Positions 1 to 6,962 are shown, counted from the first letter of the stretch. The stretch: 9,820 nucleotides of DNA from JOPF136 sp035272605 (GCA_035272605.1 DATEQM010000102.1:1-9820); one strand, 5' to 3'. A program made the numbers and translations. Notes: generated from the sequence alone by a model not told the origin.

Positions 1-25
1 TGGGATGTTGAGCGCGGCCGGTTGG

Positions 26-1738
26 TTACGCGACCGATGGGGCGGGCATCCGCCGGAGCAGCAGTATGAAAACCGCCAACGCTCCGAGAGAAACCGCCGG
101 CCCGGCGGTGCGGTCGCGCGTGTGTCCGAACCAGATGCGGACTTCGCTACGTCCCGCGGGCACGGCGATCACCATCTGGCCTGTCCCGCTGTCCGTTTGC
201 AAGGGAACGCGCGCTCCATTCACGGTGGCGCGCCACGTGGGATAGTTCAGCAGGTGGAGCCGAATGCGCGCAGTCGCGCCCGATTCCACCGTGAAGCGTT
301 TCTCTTCCGCGTTCCACAGCACGCCCGTGAATTTCAATCCGCTCACATCCTGGGGCTCTCCGGATTCGTCCACGGCGACAAAGCGCGGCGCGTCCGCCTC
401 CAGGTTGTCCGGGTCTACTCCGGCAGGCAGGAATTCATCCACGACGCCCTCGAAGCCTTCCGGCGAGTTGGCTGCGGCGATCATCTCGTGGATTTCGTCC
501 GGGTCCCAGGGTGCGCCCGCGAGGATGGCGCCGCCGGCGCCTAGCCAAACAACTGCGGCCAGGGACGCCCACACGGCTCTCCCTTTAGCGCTGCGGAGCG
601 CGGCCACCAGCGCCATGGCCAGAGCGAGATTCAGAATGTACAGCGAGCGCCAGGGAAACTCCGCCATCCAGATTCTCGGCAGGATGCGCCACACCGGCGC
701 GCTCCAGGGGAACAGCATCACGGCATAGAGCGCTGCCAGCGTGCAGAGCACGGGCAGGCCACTGCGGAGCGCTTCGTCCGGCTGGCCGTCTGCGCCCCGC
801 ATTCGGCGAAGTGCCACAGGGAAGGCCACCCCGGCAAGGGCCATCTCCCCACAGGCCAGCGCCGACACCAACAGATTGAAGGCCGTGTGGTCGGCGTCCT
901 CGCTGCGGTGGAACAGGAAGTTGTTCCACAGGCTCAGACCGTACGCAAACGCGTCTTGCCCCTGCGTCCATTTCATCTCCAGGGCGATGGGAAGGATGTA
1001 GAACGCAGCAAGGCCCAGGCCGAGCGCCATGCCGGCGGCGCCGCGCAGCAGGGGCCGCAGCGATCGCTCGCCGATGGCCAGCCAGAGCAGAACGAAGCCG
1101 AGCCCGTAACTCGCGAGCACGGCCGCGGGCACATTGCAGATCCACATGCACGCGAACGCGGGCGCCAGGCACAGCGCCGCTCGCATTCCCGCGCGCCCCG
1201 AACGTCCCAGCCGCAGGGCAAATAGAAGCGCGATGGGGAAAAACGACGAGGCCAAAAGTTCGGAATAGGCGCAGCGCTGGCTGTAAACGAGCACGAGATA
1301 GGGGTTCGTGGCGTAGAACGCTGCCGCAAAAAGCGACCCCCGCGGGGAAAACCATTCGCGCGCCAGCCGCCAGGCCCCCAGCGCGTTCGCCGCCACGCAA
1401 ATCCACACATAGGCGCCGGGCAGCATCGCGCCCGGCAGCAACGCGGCCAGGAGTCCTCCCACGAGCCAGGAAAGCGGCGGGTAGATGATGAAGCGCGGAT
1501 CGCCGAAGCCGAAATGCCCTCCTCCCGACCAGTGCGGGTAGAGGACGCCTTCGTGCCAGTGGCGCGCCACGTCAATCCAATTGGGCAGATGGAATTCCAC
1601 GTCGTGGCCGGAGACGTTGCCCAGAAAAATGATCGGCAGGATCGCCAGCGTCGCAACGCCCGCGGCGAGGAGAATCGCCGCGCGCCAGCCGGCTGCGGTG
1701 GGCGCCGATGAATCGCGGAGAGAAGGTCCGGGTTCCAT
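26..1738 (-). CDS. Multi-spanning membrane protein, GT-C/YfhO-like or PTPS-related (570 aa)
   Basis: Seen: a 570-residue protein dominated by hydrophobic helices, roughly 10 to 12. A short cytoplasmic tail leads to a first helix at about residues 20-40. Right after it comes GHDVEFHLPNW (44-54), resembling the acidic-residue loop that follows helix 1 in GT-C glycosyltransferases. After the helical core lies a hydrophilic, beta-rich stretch (about 440-545, with NYPTWRATVNG) and a last helix at about 548-565. Known: this layout, including the 'YPxWxAxVNG' C-terminal domain, is typical of YfhO-like and 'PTPS-related' membrane proteins, thought to act on lipid-linked sugars; substrates are mostly unknown. 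Inference: transfer of sugars to an envelope glycan. The start is the first ATG after an upstream region without a clear Shine-Dalgarno, so it is less certain than the frame. It is divergent from the CapA-like gene. The stop is TAA at 28-26. Confidence 0.8.
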   Translation of the reverse strand: MEPGPSLRDSSAPTAAGWRAAILLAAGVATLAILPIIFLGNVSGHDVEFHLPNWIDVARHWHEGVLYPHWSGGGHFGFGDPRFIIYPPLSWLVGGLLAALLPGAMLPGAYVWICVAANALGAWRLAREWFSPRGSLFAAAFYATNPYLVLVYSQRCAYSELLASSFFPIALLFALRLGRSGRAGMRAALCLAPAFACMWICNVPAAVLASYGLGFVLLWLAIGERSLRPLLRGAAGMALGLGLAAFYILPIALEMKWTQGQDAFAYGLSLWNNFLFHRSEDADHTAFNLLVSALACGEMALAGVAFPVALRRMRGADGQPDEALRSGLPVLCTLAALYAVMLFPWSAPVWRILPRIWMAEFPWRSLYILNLALAMALVAALRSAKGRAVWASLAAVVWLGAGGAILAGAPWDPDEIHEMIAAANSPEGFEGVVDEFLPAGVDPDNLEADAPRFVAVDESGEPQDVSGLKFTGVLWNAEEKRFTVESGATARIRLHLLNYPTWRATVNGARVPLQTDSGTGQMVIAVPAGRSEVRIWFGHTRDRTAGPAVSLGALAVFILLLRRMPAPSVA

Positions 1739-1925
1739 GGGGGACTGAAGAGGATAACCGGAGCGGGAGGAATTGCGCGAGTGTGCTGCCCAGTTGGGCG
1801 CCGGATGCGGCGTAGGTCAGGAGAGGGAACCAGAGGCGGGACGGGAACGGACGGCAGGAAGGGAAGAGAAAGAACGGCGTTTCGTTTCCCGCCCCGCGGT
1901 TCAGATGGTGGTGAATTCCTACCCC

Positions 1926-1950
1926 GTGCACAGGCTGAAGCCTCTGCCAC
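1926..1950. repeat. Imperfect palindrome with AGGCTGAAGCCT core, acidobacterial-type intergenic repeat
   Basis: Seen: AGGC and GCCT (1932-1935 and 1940-1943) pair around a TGAA loop. After a C-C mismatch at 1931/1944, pairing resumes at 1928-1930 with 1945-1947. A bulged C at 1948 is then followed by 1926-1927 with 1949-1950. This makes an imperfect hairpin of about nine pairs in the 282-base gap between two divergent genes. From memory, near-palindromes of the kind GGCACAGGCTGAAGCCTGTGCC are scattered between genes in Acidobacteriota. No second copy was seen in this window, so repeat status is an inference. The rest of the gap (1739-1925 and 1951-2020) shows a purine-rich tract (about 1819-1876), a small GCCC/GGGC palindrome at 1788-1799, and no convincing promoter. 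Confidence 0.5.
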
Positions 1951-2020
1951 ATCGCACATTGACTTCGCACGTCGCTGGCCGGAGGATTCCAAGGAAGGGA
2001 AGTTCCACCCCTTTCCCGTG

Positions 2021-3124
2021 ATGCGCCGAATCTTTCTCTTTGCCGTTGTGATCCTCACCGGGACGCTTCTCTCCGCGGTCCAGCCGGACCGCGTCCCTGC
2101 GCTACGGCCCGCCACTCCGCCGCGGACCACCCTGGTGGCTGTGGGCGATATCCTGCTCGGCCGCTCGCTCGGCGTGCTGATGGAGGAGTCGGGGAACTAC
2201 TCGATGCCGTTCGAGCATATCGAGCGGGAAATCTCTGCCGCGGACATTGCCTTTGCGAACCTGGAAGGCCCATTCTGCGGCGAGCCGCCGTATCCCGGAG
2301 CGGGGATGATCTTCCGCGTGCGTCCCGCGGCGATGGCTGGCCTCCAGCACGCGGGGTTCGCGGTGCTCTCCGTGGCTAACAATCACTTTGCGAACGGCGG
2401 AGACGCGTGCATGCTCTTCAGCCTGGAGCATCTGCACGCCGCCGGCATCGCCACCGCCGGCGCGGGAGAAACCTACCAGGAGGCGCACCGTCCGGCAATC
2501 CTGGTGCGCCACGGCGTGCGTTTTGCTTTTCTGGGCTACACCTACGCGGACCGCAACGACACGCCGGAGGCCGTGCATGCCGTGATTGCCGGGCGGAATC
2601 CGGAGCGCGTGCGGGAAGACGTGCGTGCGGCGCTGGCCCACGCGGATGCCGTGATCGTATCGCTGCACGACGGGACGGAATACGCCGCGCGGGTCGCGCC
2701 GGAGACGGTGGAGTTCTGCCACGCGGCGATCGACGCCGGCGCGGCGCTCGTGCTGGGCCATCACCCGCACGTGCCGCAGCGCATCGAGCACTACCACGAC
2801 GGCTGGATTTTCTATTCCCTGGGGAACTTCGTGTTCCAGCAGTACACGCCGCCGGAAGTGCAGACGGCGCTGATGGCGCGCGTCACGTTTCTGGGCGCGC
2901 GGGTCGAGAGCGTGGAGGCCACGCCGCTGGTGATTGAGTGGCATTCCACGCCGCGGCTGGCCACCCGCGCCGAGGGCGCGCCCATCCTCCAGCGCATCGG
3001 CCTGACGCAGCCGCTCGAATGGCCCCCGGTGGACGTCTCGCTGGAGGAAGCCTGGGTCGCGCCGGGTGCCGGCGCGCCTTCGCCCGCCCACCCGGTCAGC
3101 GCTTCGCCTCAAACAGCTCAATAA
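2021..3124 (+). CDS. CapA-family secreted metallophosphatase-like protein (367 aa)
   Basis: Seen: an N-terminal signal-like segment (MRRIFLFAVVILTGTLLSAV) followed by the full CapA/PGA_cap motif series: VGDILLGR (41-48), NLEGP (from N80), ANNHFANGG (NNH at 120-122), SLHDGTEY (H216), GHHPH (247-251) and YSLGNFVF (N269). These Asp, Asn and His residues match the two-metal site of calcineurin-like phosphoesterases. Known: the family includes CapA/PgsA proteins of poly-gamma-glutamate capsule synthesis, but most members sit outside such operons and have no assigned substrate. The usual Trp after the H216 position is Asp here. Start: the frame is open 80 codons further upstream, but that part is Arg-rich and lies in the intergenic region; ATG 2021 begins the signal peptide. 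A GTG lies directly before it. The purine tract at 1991-2002 is rather distant for a ribosome site. No capB or capC is nearby, so a capsule role is unproven. Confidence 0.88.
   Translation: MRRIFLFAVVILTGTLLSAVQPDRVPALRPATPPRTTLVAVGDILLGRSLGVLMEESGNYSMPFEHIEREISAADIAFANLEGPFCGEPPYPGAGMIFRVRPAAMAGLQHAGFAVLSVANNHFANGGDACMLFSLEHLHAAGIATAGAGETYQEAHRPAILVRHGVRFAFLGYTYADRNDTPEAVHAVIAGRNPERVREDVRAALAHADAVIVSLHDGTEYAARVAPETVEFCHAAIDAGAALVLGHHPHVPQRIEHYHDGWIFYSLGNFVFQQYTPPEVQTALMARVTFLGARVESVEATPLVIEWHSTPRLATRAEGAPILQRIGLTQPLEWPPVDVSLEEAWVAPGAGAPSPAHPVSASPQTAQ
3058..3076 (-). terminator. GC-only hairpin past the end of the leftward operon, weak terminator candidate
   Basis: CGCGCCGG (3058-3065) and CCGGCGCG (3069-3076) form a perfect eight-pair stem with a three-base loop. 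It lies 19 bases past the stop of the epimerase-like gene on the minus strand, inside the 3' end of the convergent CapA-like gene. No T-run follows on either strand, so it does not meet the usual intrinsic terminator pattern. It may simply reflect Gly/Ala/Pro codons in GC-rich DNA. Confidence 0.2.
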
Positions 3125-3647
3125 GCACTTTTCCGCCCCCCGGTTTTTCGACCAGGAAGAAATTCACCCGCGTGCCGTCCGCGCCAGCGCGCGGCAGCGC
3201 GTAGACGGGCGTGAGGCCGAATCGCTCCGCCAGGATTTTCACCGCCTCCTCCACTTTCTTCACCGGCAATTCCACCTGCTGGATCCCCGGGCCGAAGCGG
3301 TCCAGGAATTTCTGGATGGCTCCTTCGCTGTCCACCGGCGTCAGGATGTCGAGCCGCACGGTGCCGCGATGTATTTCAAATTCCGCGGTGCTTTGCTCGT
3401 CGGGAACGCGGGCCAGCGGCGGCATTCCCATCTCCTGCCGGACGTGGGCAAAGAGGTCGGGAGAAACGGCGACTCCCACAACCGGATCGCCGCACACGAG
3501 CACGGCAAATTCCGGATCCTGCCGCCACTGCGCAAAAACCCCTTCGGCCATTTGGCAACCCGTGCGATAGAGCTCGACCCATGCGGCGGCTCGCCGCCCG
3601 GCCTCGGCCGCAGCAAGGTCTTCCACCCACGCACGCACGTCCGTCAT
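3096..3647 (-). CDS. VOC/glyoxalase-fold-like protein with methylmalonyl-CoA-epimerase-like C-terminal half (183 aa)
   Basis: Seen: the C-terminal half (about 90-180) follows the second half of methylmalonyl-CoA epimerases: RLDILTP (98-104), IQKFLDRFGPGIQQVEL (111-127), RAGADGTRVNFF (153-164) and KVLIELFE (173-180). In epimerases the GIHH segment gives a metal-binding His and the final ELVE-type segment gives a Glu. Here the His position is Gln (Q123 or Q124), while E177 is kept. The first 90 residues do not look like the usual first VOC module: they begin with an Ala-rich helix and contain LVCGDPVVGVAVSPDLF (50-66). Start: ATG 3647 overlaps the terC-family stop as ATGA, with GGAG nine bases upstream (3660-3657), so translation is probably coupled. 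The frame is open upstream to 3773, but that part lies over the transporter gene. I recall similar proteins in Acidobacteriota; function is unknown. The 3' end overlaps the CapA-like gene by 29 bases. Confidence 0.75.
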   Translation of the reverse strand: MTDVRAWVEDLAAAEAGRRAAAWVELYRTGCQMAEGVFAQWRQDPEFAVLVCGDPVVGVAVSPDLFAHVRQEMGMPPLARVPDEQSTAEFEIHRGTVRLDILTPVDSEGAIQKFLDRFGPGIQQVELPVKKVEEAVKILAERFGLTPVYALPRAGADGTRVNFFLVEKPGGGKVLIELFEAKR

Positions 3648-4588
3648 TGGGCATCTCTCCGGTTGCCGGCTTTTCCGGTGCGGGGTGCGGGCGCCAACAG
3701 CGAAGCGCCCGCAGCCGCACCCAGGAGCAGCAGCACAATCAGCAGCGAAACTCCCGTGGTCATCGTAAACCACGCCGCACCTAGCATTTTCAACCCAATG
3801 AACACCAGCACCGCGGCAAGGCCGGCGCTCAAATACGTCAGCCGTGGCACCAGTGCCGCCATAAGGAAATACGATGCGCGCAGGCCGAGTATGGCGAACA
3901 CATTGGACGTATACACGATGAAGGGAACCCGAGTCACGGCGAAGATGGCCGGGATGGAATCGAGCGCAAAAGCCACGTCCACCGATTCCACCACCAGCAG
4001 CACCAGCAGCAGCGGCGTTACGGCCCAGCCGCCCGCGCGTTTCACCAGGAACGCGCCGCCCTCATATCCCTGCGTCACCGGCAGGAACCGCCGCGCCAGG
4101 CGCAGCACCGGGTTCCGGCCCACGTCGATCTTTTCTGGCCGGTGAAAGAAGAACCGCACCCCGGTAACCAGCACGAACGCGCCGAAAAGGAAATTCACCC
4201 AGTGGAAACGTTCCAGCAATACCGCCCCCGCGGCGATCAGCGCCCCGCGCAGCCCCAGCGCCCCCAGAATGCCCCAGAACAGCACGCGGTGCTGATGGTC
4301 GCCGGGTACCCCGAAATAAGAAAACACGACGACAAAGACGAAGATGTTGTCGATGGACAGCGCGCGTTCGATCAGGTAGCCGGTAAAGAATTCCAGCCCG
4401 CGCGCGGGCCCCAGATACGCGTACACGCCGGCGTTGAACGCCAGCGCAGCGACGATCCACACCACGCTCCAGATGGCGGCGTCGCGGAGGCTGACCGGCT
4501 TCGGCGCGCGGTGGAAGACGCCCAGGTCCAGCGCCAGAAATGCGAGCAGCAGACCGTGGAAGCCGATCCAGAAGGAGAGGGGAACCAT
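3644..4588 (-). CDS. TerC/Alx-family integral membrane metal transporter (314 aa)
   Basis: Seen: a hydrophobic protein with about eight or nine helices and both TerC signature stretches: ERALSIDNIFVFVVVF (74-89, with E74, D80, N81) and VVESVDVAFALDSIPAIFAV (199-218, with E201, D204, D210). These two acidic helices are related by internal repetition in the family and are thought to form the ion site. The length is close to E. coli Alx (about 320 aa). Known: Alx and TerC relatives are linked to manganese export, alkaline pH response and tellurite resistance; tellurite genes proper are not present here. Inference: an inner-membrane Mn(II) or related divalent-cation exporter. Only 28 bases separate it from the upstream gene, leaving no room for the yybP-ykoY manganese riboswitch that precedes alx in E. 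coli, so expression probably comes from the operon promoter. Its stop overlaps the next start (ATGA). The ribosome site is weak (GGAAG about 12 bases upstream). Confidence 0.93.
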   Translation of the reverse strand: MVPLSFWIGFHGLLLAFLALDLGVFHRAPKPVSLRDAAIWSVVWIVAALAFNAGVYAYLGPARGLEFFTGYLIERALSIDNIFVFVVVFSYFGVPGDHQHRVLFWGILGALGLRGALIAAGAVLLERFHWVNFLFGAFVLVTGVRFFFHRPEKIDVGRNPVLRLARRFLPVTQGYEGGAFLVKRAGGWAVTPLLLVLLVVESVDVAFALDSIPAIFAVTRVPFIVYTSNVFAILGLRASYFLMAALVPRLTYLSAGLAAVLVFIGLKMLGAAWFTMTTGVSLLIVLLLLGAAAGASLLAPAPRTGKAGNRRDAQ

Positions 4589-4616
4589 CGCGGCCTATCA
4601 CTTCCGCCCGCCGGGT

Positions 4617-5465
4617 TCAGGGGCGTTTCTCGGCGTTTAGGTTGCTCAGCTCGACGCGGGTCACGCCGCCCGCCCGCACTTCCACGGCCACGTCCCAACG
4701 CAGATGCTGCTCGCCTCCCAGCGCTTCACCGTCCAGTGAAGAGAGCCAGTACGCTCCGGGAGCGGCCTGGAAGGCGCCGCGGCCGTCCAGATCGGTCACT
4801 GTTTTCGCGGCCAAGTAGTCCGTCTGCGCCATCTGCAGTGCGCGCGCGTGCCACCGTTCGCGCCAGCGCTCCTCCTCGAGCGCCCAGGGTTTACTGGCGT
4901 CCTTGTCCTCCAGGATGGTGTCCATCTCCTCCTTGGATTGGGGATGCGCGAGGAGAAATTGTCGCAGCTTGGCCTGGTAAGCTTTGTGGATTGCCTCAAA
5001 TTTCTGCGGATTCCGTTTCAGCTCCTCCGCGTTGGATTTGTCTCTGGGGAAGCCCTCGGTGAGCGCCGTGAGGTTGCCCTTCACGTAGGCGTCCAGGAAT
5101 TCGGGGACCAGGAACAGGTCGTCGGCACTCAGGCGGTTGTGGAATTCGGCGCCCACGATGGTGACGCTGAGTTCCTTCTTCATCCAGGCCTTCAATTCCG
5201 TGCTGGCCGTCAGGCCGTCCACGTAGGCGTTCAGATCGGGACGCGGCGTTTTCTCCTCCGCCTCGCGGCCGATATCCTGGAAGCTCTTGGTGAGCAGAAA
5301 AATCGTCAGGCCGCGTGCCGGCTCGGTCCGGCCGGAGGCGGGCGTAACCCGCGCGGCAAATTCCAGCCGGCCGCCCGCTGCGGACTCCTGTCTGCCCGCC
5401 GCAGCGCCCGCAATCAGCACGGTCGCGGCGCAGATTGCCGTGATGTGGAGAAGCGATCGATTCAT
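4617..5465 (-). CDS. Secreted protein of unknown function with possible split beta-sandwich (282 aa)
   Basis: I do not recognise a named family. Seen: a Sec-type signal peptide (hydrophobic 5-23, likely cut after AAA at 21-23) with no clear lipobox, so a soluble periplasmic or secreted protein is likely. A strand-like segment (about 33-60, RLEFAARVTP and GLTIFLLTKSF) is followed by a charged, mostly helical region (about 62-215) rich in Lys, Glu and Asp. A C-terminal strand-like part (222-276) contains TVTDLDGRGAFQAAPGAYWL and VAVEVRAGGVTRVEL. The two ends together resemble carboxypeptidase-regulatory-like or prealbumin-like folds, where DxDGxF and PGxY are common; this is inferred from pattern only. 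No catalytic motif is visible. Start: ATG 5465 is followed by a clean signal peptide, with AGGA nine bases upstream. The gene lies 72 bases after the TonB-like gene and 28 before the TerC-family gene, so co-transcription is likely. Confidence 0.72.
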   Translation of the reverse strand: MNRSLLHITAICAATVLIAGAAAGRQESAAGGRLEFAARVTPASGRTEPARGLTIFLLTKSFQDIGREAEEKTPRPDLNAYVDGLTASTELKAWMKKELSVTIVGAEFHNRLSADDLFLVPEFLDAYVKGNLTALTEGFPRDKSNAEELKRNPQKFEAIHKAYQAKLRQFLLAHPQSKEEMDTILEDKDASKPWALEEERWRERWHARALQMAQTDYLAAKTVTDLDGRGAFQAAPGAYWLSSLDGEALGGEQHLRWDVAVEVRAGGVTRVELSNLNAEKRP

Positions 5466-5537
5466 CTCCGCGAATCCTAACAGAGAACTGCGGGACAGAG
5501 AGAGAAAAGAGGAGAGGATGCGGCGAGGATCGGCCGC

Positions 5538-6761
5538 TTACAGCAGGCGAAAATTGATTTCCACGGAGAGGTCCACCGTCACGACCTTGTTGCCGGGGCC
5601 GATCACTGGTTTGAAGCGCCACTGGCGCACCTGGCGGATGGCGCTCTCGTCCAGACCCATTCCCAGACTACGAACGACGCGCACATCGGTGGGCGTGCCA
5701 TCCGGGAGAATCGTGATTTCCAGGAGCACGGTGCCCTGGTAGCGCGCCTTGCGGGCCTCTTCCGTATAGGGAGGTTGCGGGCAATAAATACAGACGGGTT
5801 CCCCGATGCCGTCGCTGCCCACGCGGTAGTGGCCGCCACCGATCCCGCCACCCTCACCGGGGCCGACCCCTGGCCCCCCGCCGCTTCCCACGCCCCCGCC
5901 GGTCCCTGTCCCGATGCCGCCGCCGGAACCCGGGCCGTTGGATTGTGTAACCATCGCGGCCAGCGGGTCGCCGTAGTTCGGCAGGTTGGGCTGCGGGACT
6001 TTGATCTCCGGGGGCATAAACACCGTCGGTTCCACCGGAAGTTTCGGAGCGGGGTTCATAATCACGACCGTCGGGGGAGCCAGTTGTGGACTCAGGGAAG
6101 CCCTAGGCAACCGGCCTTTGCTCGCCGGAACGGGATTGCGATCCCCGCCGCCTCCGCCGCCACCCGACTTATTGTTTCCTCTCGGGAGCTTCGTGATGTA
6201 GTCGGAAAGATCGGAAATGTCCACAGCAGTCACTTCCGGCGTTTTCGCCTCCGTGGTCATCGTGGCAATTTCGTGGAACAACGGAACTCCCAGCATCAGC
6301 ACGATGAGCGCGTGGACCAGAACCGAGAGCCACTGCGCACGGGAGGCGTTTTCGTCCTTCGTCCAGATCTCCTTCGGCGGCGGGCCCGGCGCGCTGGTCA
6401 CTTTCAGCGGCGGCAGCTTGGGCGGCGAGATGAGGTCGCGCAAATTCTGCCGGAAGTTGCCCCAGCCCGATCCCCAACGGATGAGCAGCGGCGAGGATTC
6501 CGCGCCCCGAGCAGCCGGAGGCTCCGCGCCCAGGGCCGTCTTCAGGTTATCCAGAAAGTCGGTACGGGGAGATTCCGGAGTGAACGGCAGCCGGCCGCGC
6601 CCGGCGGGAAGACGCACGGGCCGCTCGGTGAGAAATTCCTTTAAACGGGAAAAGAACGAGCCGCCCCACTGCTCGTCAGCCGACAGGAGCTTCGGCCCTC
6701 GAGGTGCCGGGTTTGCCGGCGGCCGCGGTCCCGAAAGATTCAGTGGATTCTCCATGCGCAT
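5538..6761 (-). CDS. TonB-family energy transducer with extended cytoplasmic N-terminus (407 aa)
   Basis: Seen: a proline- and charge-rich cytoplasmic part (1-143), one transmembrane helix (about 145-162, LSVLVHALIVLMLGVPLF), a periplasmic linker rich in Pro and Gly (seven Gly at 200-206; Gly-rich 276-310), and a TonB C-terminal domain (about 329-407) with YTEEARKARYQGTVLLEI, LPDGTPTDVRVVRS, LDESAI and WRFKPV. Known: such domains contact the TonB box of outer-membrane receptors, using ExbB/ExbD proton-motive energy; no exbBD is in the window. Odd points: the cytoplasmic part is much longer than in E. coli TonB and carries three spaced copies of an F-x3-L-[KR] motif; a C-I-Y-C pair (C324, C327) lies just before the TonB domain. 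Inference: uptake across the outer membrane or envelope signalling. The start could be the ATG at 6761 or the one at 6755; neither has a strong ribosome site. It is the first gene of the leftward operon. Confidence 0.9.
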   Translation of the reverse strand: MRMENPLNLSGPRPPANPAPRGPKLLSADEQWGGSFFSRLKEFLTERPVRLPAGRGRLPFTPESPRTDFLDNLKTALGAEPPAARGAESSPLLIRWGSGWGNFRQNLRDLISPPKLPPLKVTSAPGPPPKEIWTKDENASRAQWLSVLVHALIVLMLGVPLFHEIATMTTEAKTPEVTAVDISDLSDYITKLPRGNNKSGGGGGGGDRNPVPASKGRLPRASLSPQLAPPTVVIMNPAPKLPVEPTVFMPPEIKVPQPNLPNYGDPLAAMVTQSNGPGSGGGIGTGTGGGVGSGGGPGVGPGEGGGIGGGHYRVGSDGIGEPVCIYCPQPPYTEEARKARYQGTVLLEITILPDGTPTDVRVVRSLGMGLDESAIRQVRQWRFKPVIGPGNKVVTVDLSVEINFRLL

Positions 6762-6914
6762 CGCCGGTTTTGTGGCACTGCTCGTATCGCAGGCCGGCTC
6801 ACAGGCCCGCTCGAATCCTGGCGCAGCCGGGGTCGCCTGCGCGCACCCACCCGTCCCGGGGCGCTCTCTAGCTTAGATTCGGCAGCCCCCAAAAGGATGT
6901 CCGGCTACGCGCGG

Positions 6915-6944
6915 CTGACACCTGCCAGCAAATCATTGTAACAT
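6915..6944 (+). promoter_or_regulatory. Putative sigma70 promoter for ileS
   Basis: CTGACA (6915-6920, five of six to TTGACA) and TAACAT (6939-6944, four of six to TATAAT) are 18 bases apart, in the most AT-rich part of the divergent intergenic region. Transcription would begin near 6951, giving a leader of about 68 bases before the ileS start. It is the best match by eye. No comparable signal was found for the leftward TonB operon in 6762-6900, which otherwise shows no gene or strong structure. Confidence 0.45.
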
Positions 6945-6962
6945 ACGGCGTTTCATCGCGAC

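Noticed and set aside
1..25. Bases left of the membrane protein stop as part of another gene
   Set aside because: Too short to assign; nothing recognisable is seen.
1959..1987. TTGACT as a -35 box for the CapA-like gene
   Set aside because: At 17 bases the -10 position reads GAGGAT, only three of six to consensus, in GC-rich DNA.
1781..2020. 80-codon upstream extension of the CapA-like gene
   Set aside because: The extension is Arg/Gly-rich, contains the palindromic repeat, and would bury the signal peptide that begins at 2021.
973..2130. 385-codon minus-strand frame overlapping the membrane protein gene and the intergenic region
   Set aside because: It is out of frame with the clear membrane protein, Arg/Pro/Ser-rich, and has no domain or start signal.
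2102..3121. 339-codon minus-strand frame opposite the CapA-like gene
   Set aside because: It is antisense to a gene with a full motif series; its composition (Arg/His/Gly-rich) is that of a shadow frame.
3648..3773. Upstream extension of the epimerase-like protein
   Set aside because: It lies over the TerC-family coding region in another frame. The ATGA overlap and GGAG site favour the start at 3647.
5830..5935. Repeated GGC/GGT-rich stretch as a possible tandem repeat
   Set aside because: It encodes the Gly-rich periplasmic linker of the TonB-like protein in frame, with irregular units; low-complexity coding explains it.
6805..6825. T-loop-like CTCGAAT suggesting a tRNA
   Set aside because: The flanking bases do not form a five-pair T stem on either strand, and no acceptor or anticodon arm is present.
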